A model generated the notes under the pieces. It was not told where the DNA came from and searched no databases. It worked only from the letters and a program-made list of their open reading frames with translations. A stretch of DNA of 13,314 nt from assembly GCA_030593645.1 (NCBI GenBank), contig JAUVGT010000084.1:1-13314 (forward strand). Direction: 5' to 3'. A program made the translations under genes and the position numbers. Shown in pieces: positions 8,233-13,314 of the stretch (position 1 is the first letter of the stretch; the number at the start of each line of letters is the position of its first letter). Origin of the DNA: Deltaproteobacteria bacterium. GTDB taxonomy: Bacteria > Desulfobacterota > Desulfobacteria > Desulfobacterales > JAUVGT01.

Positions 8233-8430
8233 GATGAACTCGTAAAAAGTTCGAATGTGACGGTTTCGTAAAAAGATCAAATTCAAGGCGTGCAAATTTT
8301 GTAATCATGAAGCGTATTTATCGGACCCGCCCTGTTAAATCTGTCTTTTTATTTAACAGGGGAGTTGAATGATTGCGAAATGCGGCACAACGCAGAAGTT
8401 GGTCCGCCTACGGCGGATTACGAAACCGTC
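8233..8430 (+). mobile_element. MITE-like element, copy A
   Basis: Non-coding element of about 198 bp, about 90% identical by eye to the reverse complement of 11293-11480. The right terminus TTACGAAACCGTC (8418-8430) matches, inverted, an internal copy TGACGGTTTCGTAA (8258-8271); the outer left terminus (8233-8245) is a degenerate version. The outer and inner left repeats are about 26 bp apart and both end CGTAAAAAG, like paired binding sites. A perfect 11-bp stem, CCCTGTTAAAT (8330-8340) and ATTTAACAGGG (8351-8361), sits in the middle. Flanks AAATATTT (8225-8232) and AAACATTT (8431-8438) match at 7 of 8 positions and may be a target-site duplication. No transposase is encoded, so mobilisation in trans is inferred. 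Unlike copy B it has an extra TCCGCC-TAC-GGCGGA hairpin at 8403-8417. Confidence 0.75.
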
Positions 8431-9344
8431 AAACATTTACCCTGCCATGTATCCCTCTTTTCCAGGGTACTGCGAATCAGGGAAAGGGTTTCAGCTTTTT
8501 TCAGCGCCCAGTCCGGAGCAACCAGTTCTTCAGGGTGGGGATCACCGGTAAGGCGTTGAATCACCATTTCCCGGGGAATCCGCTCTAGAAAATCACAGAC
8601 TATATCTGAGTATTCTTTCTGTTCCAGACATTTATACCTTCCCTGCTGATAAAGCGTTTCAAGATGGGTTCCCTTGATGACGTACAGGAGGTGAAGTTTT
8701 ATACCGTTAATATCCATTTTTGATAGTGTTTCCGCGGTTTTTAACATGTGCGATCGGTTTTCACCGGGAAGACCCAGAATGATATGGGCACATATCATAA
8801 TGCCCCGGTTTTTTGATAAATCCACGGCTTTTTCAAAACATTGAAAATCATGGCCCCGGTTAATCAAGGAAAGTGTTTTGTCATGTGAGGACTGGAGACC
8901 GTATTCAAGCCAGATGAGATGATTTTTCGCATATCCTTCAAGAAGATTGATAATCTTTTCATCCACACAATCCGGTCGAGTCCCGATTGACAGGCCCACC
9001 ACATCAGGTACTGAAAGCGCCTCTTCATAGATACTTTTAAGCCTATCGATATTGGCGTAAGTGTTCGAAAAAGCTTGAAAATAGGCTATAAATTTCGTTG
9101 CCTTGTATCGCCTGAAAAGGGCGGTTTTTCCCCGGATAAGCTGCTCTGTTATGGAGATACTTTTACCATAGGCACCTGTCCCGGAGCCTCTTTCATTACA
9201 ATAAATACAACCCCCTGTCGACAGTGTGCCATCCCTGTTCGGGCAGGAAAACCCGGCATCAATGGTAATTTTTTGCACGCGGCAGCCAAATAACTTTTTA
9301 AAATAACGGTTTAAATCGGTATACCTTTTTTCCATATCACCCAT
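8418..9344 (-). CDS. Radical SAM protein, TIGR01212/YhcC type, 3' end rewritten by an element
   Basis: Radical SAM enzyme of the YhcC/TIGR01212 group, reaction unknown. Seen: KITIDAGFSCPNRDGTLSTG then GCIYCNERG, giving a CX11CX2C cluster (Cys34, Cys46, Cys49 from ATG 9344), YFQAFSNTYA, VGLSIGTRPDCVD, EYGLQSSHDKTL, the HIILGLPGE segment and LTGDPHPEELVAPDW near the end. All are family hallmarks. The longest frame begins at a TTG (9383), but that lies upstream of the predicted transcript start; ATG 9344 or 9335 fits the family N-terminus better. The final codons (Leu-Thr-Val-Ser) and the TAA come almost entirely from the terminal repeat of the MITE-like element at 8233-8430; without it the frame would continue through Leu-Glu-Gln-Gln-Arg-Lys to a TAA at 8206-8208. 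The core domain is intact, so the protein is probably still functional. It is divergent from mnmG and upstream of the ATP-grasp gene, which in the uninterrupted state would have followed after about 58 nt. Confidence 0.92.
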   Translation of the reverse strand: MGDMEKRYTDLNRYFKKLFGCRVQKITIDAGFSCPNRDGTLSTGGCIYCNERGSGTGAYGKSISITEQLIRGKTALFRRYKATKFIAYFQAFSNTYANIDRLKSIYEEALSVPDVVGLSIGTRPDCVDEKIINLLEGYAKNHLIWLEYGLQSSHDKTLSLINRGHDFQCFEKAVDLSKNRGIMICAHIILGLPGENRSHMLKTAETLSKMDINGIKLHLLYVIKGTHLETLYQQGRYKCLEQKEYSDIVCDFLERIPREMVIQRLTGDPHPEELVAPDWALKKAETLSLIRSTLEKRDTWQGKCLTVS

Positions 9345-9351
9345 CCAGTGC

Positions 9352-9380
9352 TTGACCTTAAGCAGGATGCTGATTATATA
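9352..9380 (+). promoter_or_regulatory. Candidate promoter for mnmG
   Basis: TTGACC (9352-9357), 17-nt spacer, TATATA (9375-9380). A start near 9387 would leave about 22 nt of leader with the ribosome site AAAGGAAG just before the ATG at 9409. Its -10 overlaps the -10 of the opposing radical SAM promoter. Confidence 0.5.
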
Positions 9381-9400
9381 CAATTCAAATAAAATTTAAA
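9373..9400 (-). promoter_or_regulatory. Candidate promoter for the radical SAM gene
   Basis: On the minus strand, TATAAT (9378-9373) preceded by TTTAAA (9400-9395, four of six matches) with a 16-nt spacer. A start near 9366 would leave about 22 nt before the ATG at 9344 and excludes the TTG at 9383. It overlaps the mnmG promoter candidate. Confidence 0.45.
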
Positions 9401-9408
9401 GGAAGAAA

Positions 9409-11286
9409 ATGGTTTTTTATCAGAAAACGTACGATATTATTGTTGTCGGTGCGGGTCATGCCGGATGTGAAGCCGCTCTTGCCGCGGCAAGGATGGGATG
9501 CAGCGTTCTTCTAATGGCTATTGATCTTGACAAACTGGCATCCATGCCCTGCAGTCCGTCGATCGGGGGCATGGCAAAGGGACAGCTTGTTAAGGAAATA
9601 GACGCGCTGGGCGGTGAGATGGCAAAAATCACTGATAAAACAGCCATACAATACAGAACATTGAACACTAAAAGGGGTCCTGCGGTTCAATCCTCAAGAA
9701 CCCAGAACGATAAGATCATGTACCATACAGCCATGAAAACCGTGGTTGAAAAAACAGCCAACCTGGATCTCAAACAGGCCATGGTTGAAAAGCTGGTTGT
9801 GGAAAACAACTCCGTGATCGGTGTTGAAGATATCACGGGATTTGGGTATCATGCCAATAACGTGGTACTCGCTACAGGCACTTTCTTAAGCGGCCTTATT
9901 CATATCGGGTTCAATTCAATGAAGGCCGGAAGGGCCGGAGAATTCGCTTCATACGGGCTGCCGGAAGATCTAAAAAATCTTGGATTCAGGCTGGGGAGAA
10001 TGAAAACCGGTACCCCGCCGCGGCTGAGAAAAACAAGTATCGATTTTTCTCAATTTACAAAACTTGAAAGTGACAGGGAGCCTAAGCCGTTTTCATTTTT
10101 CACAAAAAAGGTGTCCATGCCCCAGCTTCCAAGCTATATCGGGCACACGGATCGCAAAGGGCACGAAATAGTCAGAAAGAATCTTGAGCGTTCCGCCCTT
10201 TATGGCGGTGTGATTCAGGGGGTTTCCGCCAGATACTGTCCGTCCTTTGAAGATAAGATAGTCAAATTTCCGGAAAGGGTCCGGCACCAGGTGATACTTG
10301 AACCGGAAGGGTTGGAAACTGAAGAAATATATGCCAGCGGATTGGGTAATAGCATGCCCCTTGAAGTTCAGGTAGAATTTGTAAGATCTGTAAAGGGGCT
10401 GGAGCAGGCAGAAATTATGCGGCCTGCTTACGCGGTTGAATATGATTATGTGAATCCGATTCAGCTGAACCCAACACTTGAGACAAAATCCGTGTCCGGT
10501 CTCTTTTTTGCCGGACAAATAAACGGTACATCCGGATATGAAGAAGCAGCGGCACAGGGTATGTGGGCCGGGATCAACGCGGCATGCAGGGTACAAAAGA
10601 GGTCTCCATTTATTCTTGACCGATCACAGGCTTATATGGGTGTTATGATCGATGACCTCGTGACGCGGGGGACCAGGGAACCGTATCGAATGTTTACATC
10701 CAGGGCGGAATACCGGCTGATGCTTCGAGAGGATAACGCGGATCTGAGACTCATGGAAACGGGGTACGATCTGGGTTTGATCAGTAAAGATGTATTAAAG
10801 GATTTGAAAGAGAAAAAAAAGCAGGTATCCAGGGAGATAAAAAGAGTCAAATCGATTGTCATCAGCCCGGATGAAAAGGTCAATGAATATCTGCGGAAAA
10901 AGGGATCCGCCCTGATAAAAAATGGTGTATATCTTGATCAGCTTTTGAAAAGAAATGAGCTTGATTATGATTTTGTTGAATCCCTGGCAGGAAGTCCCCA
11001 CCCGATTGAAAAAGAAGTCATCAGGCAGGTGGAGATCGAAATAAAGTATGAAGGCTATATTAATCGTCAGCTTAAAGAAATTGATAAATTTAAAAACCTC
11101 GAGAAAATCAGGATACCCATTGATTTTGATTTCAAAAATGTCCATGGTCTGTCAAACGAATTAAGGGAAAAATTTACCGAAATCAAACCTGCTTCGCTGG
11201 GGCAGGCCTCCAGGATCGATGGTATCACTCCCGCCGCGATTTCCGTGTTGATGATCGCCATTAAAGCCGCGATGGGCAAAAGATAG
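9409..11286 (+). CDS. mnmG: tRNA U34 carboxymethylaminomethyl synthase subunit MnmG (GidA)
   Basis: FAD subunit of the MnmE-MnmG complex that installs the (carboxymethyl)aminomethyl group at C5 of wobble uridine 34 in several tRNAs, using methylene-tetrahydrofolate. At 625 residues it is full length. Seen: FAD Rossmann motif VVGAGHAGCEAALAAARMG (12-30), PCSPSIGGMAKG with Cys48, NTKRGPAVQSSR (87-98), LATGTFLSGL (154-163), MKTGTPPRL (198-206), RYCPSFEDKI with Cys277, QINGTSGYEEAAAQG (370-384), TSRAEYRL (430-437) and the C-terminal helical domain with YEGYINRQ and GLSNELREK (580-588) plus SLGQASRIDGITPAAI. Cys48 and Cys277 correspond to the functionally important cysteines (47 and 277) of the E. 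coli protein. A good ribosome site (AAAGGAAG) precedes the ATG. It is divergent from the radical SAM gene. mnmE is not in the window, and no rsmG follows, unlike the order in many bacteria; a MITE-like element begins within a few bases of the stop. Confidence 0.98.
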   Translation: MVFYQKTYDIIVVGAGHAGCEAALAAARMGCSVLLMAIDLDKLASMPCSPSIGGMAKGQLVKEIDALGGEMAKITDKTAIQYRTLNTKRGPAVQSSRTQNDKIMYHTAMKTVVEKTANLDLKQAMVEKLVVENNSVIGVEDITGFGYHANNVVLATGTFLSGLIHIGFNSMKAGRAGEFASYGLPEDLKNLGFRLGRMKTGTPPRLRKTSIDFSQFTKLESDREPKPFSFFTKKVSMPQLPSYIGHTDRKGHEIVRKNLERSALYGGVIQGVSARYCPSFEDKIVKFPERVRHQVILEPEGLETEEIYASGLGNSMPLEVQVEFVRSVKGLEQAEIMRPAYAVEYDYVNPIQLNPTLETKSVSGLFFAGQINGTSGYEEAAAQGMWAGINAACRVQKRSPFILDRSQAYMGVMIDDLVTRGTREPYRMFTSRAEYRLMLREDNADLRLMETGYDLGLISKDVLKDLKEKKKQVSREIKRVKSIVISPDEKVNEYLRKKGSALIKNGVYLDQLLKRNELDYDFVESLAGSPHPIEKEVIRQVEIEIKYEGYINRQLKEIDKFKNLEKIRIPIDFDFKNVHGLSNELREKFTEIKPASLGQASRIDGITPAAISVLMIAIKAAMGKR

Positions 11287-11292
11287 AATCTT

Positions 11293-11480
11293 GACGGTCT
11301 CGTAATAAGTCCAACTTCTGCGTTATGCTGCATTTTGCAATCATTCAACTCCTCTGTTAAATAAAAAGACAAATTTAACAGGGCGGGTCCGATAAGTACG
11401 CTTCATTATTACAAAATTTGCATGCCTTGAATTTGAACTTTTTACGAAACCGTCACATTCGGACTTTTTACGAGACTGTC
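11293..11480 (-). mobile_element. MITE-like element, copy B (inverted relative to copy A)
   Basis: About 188 bp, starting six bases after the mnmG stop. Ends are GACGGTCTCGTAA (11293-11305) and TTACGAGACTGTC (11468-11480), inverted repeats with one mismatch over 13 bp. An internal TTACGAAACCGTCA (11442-11455) repeats the right-end motif in the same orientation. The central stem is CTCTGTTAAAT (11352-11362) with ATTTAACAGGG (11373-11383), one mismatch. Perfect 6-bp direct repeats AATCTT abut both ends (11287-11292 and 11481-11486) and extend to nine bases (AATCTTGAC) if the boundary is moved, which is good evidence of a target-site duplication. No coding capacity. It matches copy A after reverse complementing, apart from about 16 substitutions and a net 10-bp difference counted by eye. 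Confidence 0.78.
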
Positions 11481-11484
11481 AATC

Positions 11485-11513
11485 TTGACACACTAATGCT
11501 TAAAACTTATCTT
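11485..11513 (+). promoter_or_regulatory. Candidate promoter for the DnaJ-type gene
   Basis: Perfect -35 TTGACA (11485-11490), 17-nt spacer, TATCTT (11508-11513, four of six matches). It would leave about 110 nt of leader before the ATG at 11632. The -35 overlaps the direct repeat that flanks the MITE-like element, so insertion may have created or re-used it. I see no CIRCE-type heat-shock operator. Confidence 0.5.
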
Positions 11514-11631
11514 AGCATGAAGTGGTTTTAATAACCTCCATTACACCTGATTGAAGGTTTTGTTGCAGCTTCGCAATAAATGCTGAAGCGTTACATGGGT
11601 TTTGCATTAATACAAACAAGGAGTATCAAGC

Positions 11632-12537
11632 ATGCCGGAATTGGATTATTATCAAATACTGGGTTTAAACAAATCGGCTTCTGACAGTGAAATAAAAAAA
11701 GCCTACAGGAAGCTGGCCATGAAATATCATCCGGACCATACAAAGGGTGACAAAGCAGCTGAGGAAAAGTTTAAAAAGATCAGCGAAGCGTATGCTGTTT
11801 TGAGTGATAAGGAAAAACGTAAACAGTATGATACATTCGGTTCCGAAGGTTTCCATCAGCGATTTTCACAGGAAGACATATTCAGGGGATTCGATTTTGG
11901 TGACATATTAAGGGAGTTCGGGTTTGGATCAGGCACGTTCGGTGGCAGGGGAGGCGGCAGCCGCTTTTCATTCGGTTCCGGTTCACCATTCGGATCCCGT
12001 CCCCGTCAGCAGGTAAAAGGATCTGACCTGGTATACGAGCTTCCAATAACCATCAGTGAAGTCATTACCGGGACTGATAAAACATTGAATTTTGATCACA
12101 ATGGACATGCTGAAGCCATGACTGTCAAGATCCCCAACGGTATGGTAACCGGAAAAAAACTCCGTCTTGCGGGAAAAGGAGAGGCCAGCCCGTATGGCGG
12201 TGCCCCTGGTGATCTTTTTATAAAGGCACGGGTGATCGATGATCCTGTATTCAGTATAGAAGATAACAATCTAATCACTACCCGCAGGCTAAAACTGACC
12301 GAAGCCCTTCTCGGGACCACAATATCTGTTCCGACACCGGATAATAGAGAATTAAGCCTGAAAATTCCGGCGGGTACAAAGCATGGAACCAAAATGCGCC
12401 TGACCGGAAACGGTATTCCGGACATGAAAACCGGAAAAAAGGGTGACTTCTATGTCCGTATTCACATTGACATCCCCAAAAAACTCAGCAGAGAACAGAA
12501 AAAATTAATAAAACAATTAGCAGAGGAAGGCCTGTAA
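11632..12537 (+). CDS. Class B DnaJ / CbpA-type co-chaperone
   Basis: Hsp40 co-chaperone that stimulates DnaK ATPase and delivers clients, cytoplasmic. Domains: J domain at residues 4-69 with the essential HPD at 33-35; a Gly/Phe-rich linker at about 84-125; then two beta-sandwich substrate-binding domains (about 128-205 and 206-280) with KGSDLVYELPITISEVITG, KIPNG, GGAPGDLFIKARV, ALLGTTISVPT, KIPAGTKHG and GDFYVRIHIDIP. The four CXXCXGXG zinc repeats of class A DnaJ are absent, with the linker running directly into the first sandwich, so this is the CbpA-like class rather than housekeeping DnaJ. Its 301 residues are normal for that class. Start is well supported by AAGGAG at 11618-11623, eight bases from the ATG. 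hpt follows after 128 nt but has its own promoter candidate. Confidence 0.95.
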   Translation: MPELDYYQILGLNKSASDSEIKKAYRKLAMKYHPDHTKGDKAAEEKFKKISEAYAVLSDKEKRKQYDTFGSEGFHQRFSQEDIFRGFDFGDILREFGFGSGTFGGRGGGSRFSFGSGSPFGSRPRQQVKGSDLVYELPITISEVITGTDKTLNFDHNGHAEAMTVKIPNGMVTGKKLRLAGKGEASPYGGAPGDLFIKARVIDDPVFSIEDNNLITTRRLKLTEALLGTTISVPTPDNRELSLKIPAGTKHGTKMRLTGNGIPDMKTGKKGDFYVRIHIDIPKKLSREQKKLIKQLAEEGL

Positions 12538-12550
12538 ATTCCCAGATTCA

Positions 12551-12579
12551 TTGACAAGAAGGCAATTTCAGTGTATGCT
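12551..12579 (+). promoter_or_regulatory. Candidate promoter for hpt
   Basis: Perfect TTGACA (12551-12556), 17-nt spacer, TATGCT (12574-12579, four of six matches) with TG directly in front. A start near 12586 leaves about 80 nt of leader, which contains a small AAACCG-TC-GGTTT palindrome (12594-12607 region). Confidence 0.5.
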
Positions 12580-12665
12580 TATGTGAAAATATGAAACCGT
12601 CGGTTTAATTTACCGGAATTTACTATAAGTTGTTTTAAACCTTAACCTGAAACTTGGTTTTACAT

Positions 12666-13184
12666 ATGGCCGATCTGATTCCTGTTCTAAATAGAGATGA
12701 GATAGATAAAATTGTTGCTGACCTGGCTGAAAAGATATCAGCTGATTATCAAGGAAAAGAAATCATTTGCGTTGGCGTACTAAAAGGCGCGTTTATATTT
12801 CTTTCTGACCTTGTCCGGAATATTTCTGTGCCTGTAAAAATAGATTTTATAGGTATTTCTAGCTATGGGCTGAATTCTTCTTCTTCCGGGAAAATTCGTT
12901 ATACAAAAGAACTGGATATAGATATAAGAAATAAAGATGTGCTGGTTGTAGAAGATATCATCGATTCAGGAATTTCCCTTTCGAATCTGATAGAGCATTT
13001 AAAAAATATGGAGCCTTCGTCACTAAAGGTTTGCGCGTTTATTGATAAATCAGAACGGCGTGAAAAAGAAGTAAAAATTGATTATGCCGGTTATGCAGTT
13101 AAAGAGGGTTTTCTTGTAGGGTATGGGCTTGATTACGCGGAAGATTATCGTGGTCTGCCCTCGATTTTTCATTTAAATATTTAA
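12666..13184 (+). CDS. hpt: Hypoxanthine phosphoribosyltransferase
   Basis: Purine salvage enzyme joining hypoxanthine (and usually guanine) to PRPP to give IMP or GMP, cytoplasmic. At 172 residues from ATG 12666 it has the normal family length. Seen: pyrophosphate-binding loop VGVLKGAFIFLSDL (36-49), the flexible active-site loop ISSYGLNSSSSGKI (64-77), the PRPP-binding motif VLVVEDIIDSGISL (92-105), and the purine-binding end with CAFIDK (123-128), VGYGLDYAEDYRGLP (151-165). The frame extends four codons upstream to a TTG at 12654, but the ATG at 12666 gives the standard family N-terminus; no strong ribosome site precedes either. The zinc-ribbon gene starts 15 nt after the stop, so the two are probably co-transcribed. 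Confidence 0.96.
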   Translation: MADLIPVLNRDEIDKIVADLAEKISADYQGKEIICVGVLKGAFIFLSDLVRNISVPVKIDFIGISSYGLNSSSSGKIRYTKELDIDIRNKDVLVVEDIIDSGISLSNLIEHLKNMEPSSLKVCAFIDKSERREKEVKIDYAGYAVKEGFLVGYGLDYAEDYRGLPSIFHLNI

Positions 13185-13199
13185 TCAGTGGAGTTTATC

Positions 13200-13314
13200 A
13201 TGGTTTTAAAATGCACAGAGTGTGGTACCAGTTTCAATTTTAAAGAGAGTTTATTAAAAGAAACCGGATCCCAGGTGAGGTGCTCAAAATGCAAGAGCGT
13301 GTTTGTTGCCTATC
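13200..13314 (+). CDS. Zinc-ribbon domain protein (N-terminus only)
   Basis: Only 38 codons lie in the window. They encode a typical zinc-ribbon start, MVLKCTECGTSFNFKESL then QVRCSKCKSVF, with CX2C pairs at residues 5/8 and 28/31 expected to hold one zinc. This is the MJ0042/zinc-ribbon_5 type found at the front of many delta-proteobacterial proteins, often followed by a membrane helix and a variable domain; what follows here is outside the window. ATG at 13200 has GGAG six bases upstream. The 15-nt gap to hpt implies a shared transcript. Confidence 0.85.
   Translation, partial: MVLKCTECGTSFNFKESLLKETGSQVRCSKCKSVFVAY

Noticed and set aside
8330..8361. Central hairpin of copy A as a terminator
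   Set aside because: The stem is perfect but lacks a following T-tract on either strand, and it is shared with copy B as part of the element.
8365..8588. Three short plus-strand open frames near the radical SAM 3' end
   Set aside because: They start in or near the MITE-like element and run antisense through the radical SAM gene; the part in the element is not preserved as a frame in copy B.
12594..12607. AAACCG-TC-GGTTT palindrome upstream of hpt as a third element end
   Set aside because: It shares only a few bases with the element terminus, has no partner repeat or flanking duplication, and is probably coincidence.
1..13314. CRISPR array, tRNA or rRNA genes, phage or transposase genes
   Set aside because: No regularly spaced repeats, cloverleaf or rRNA-like sequence, and no protein with such motifs was seen on either strand.

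Overview
The window reads like a chromosomal segment of a Gram-negative bacterium, most likely a Desulfobacterota / Desulfobacterales-type organism. That placement is inference. It rests on a CHASE2-sensor Ser/Thr kinase, a receiver/ATP-grasp protein without a phosphohistidine domain, a class B DnaJ, a zinc-ribbon leader protein and short inverted-repeat elements seen together, at moderate G+C by eye. I saw no tRNA, rRNA, CRISPR array, phage gene or transposase.

Layout, left to right. (1) 1-2210, all minus strand: a small hypothetical gene (1869-2210), a DUF1848 protein with a radical-SAM-like cysteine cluster at its C-terminus (890-1780), and dusB (858 down to the window edge, C-terminus cut off). 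(2) 2211-2514: AT-rich divergent intergenic region. (3) 2515-5052, plus strand: an 845-residue membrane Ser/Thr kinase with an extracytoplasmic CHASE2 sensor. (4) 5053-5165: convergent gap holding a short hairpin. (5) 5166-9344, minus strand: a TIGR01212/YhcC-type radical SAM gene followed by a 993-residue protein made of two receiver-like domains joined to a PEP/pyruvate-type ATP-grasp domain. (6) 9409-11286, plus strand: mnmG, divergent from the radical SAM gene over a compact region with overlapping promoter candidates. (7) 11632-13314, plus strand: a DnaJ/CbpA-type co-chaperone, hpt, and the start of a zinc-ribbon protein.

The clearest structure outside genes is a pair of about 190-200 bp MITE-like elements, roughly 90% identical by eye and in inverted orientation, at 8233-8430 and 11293-11480. 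They bracket the radical SAM/mnmG block. The left copy has inserted into the 3' end of the radical SAM gene, and its terminal inverted repeat now supplies the last codons and the stop. Removing the element and one target-site copy by eye restores a frame ending five residues later. The right copy ends exactly where a consensus-like promoter for the dnaJ-type gene begins.

Functionally the window mixes tRNA modification (dusB, mnmG), purine salvage (hpt), protein folding (DnaJ type) and two signalling proteins (CHASE2 kinase; receiver-ATP-grasp). I see no evidence for one new multi-gene system. The best leads are the single-protein architectures and the mobile-element remodelling of a gene end.
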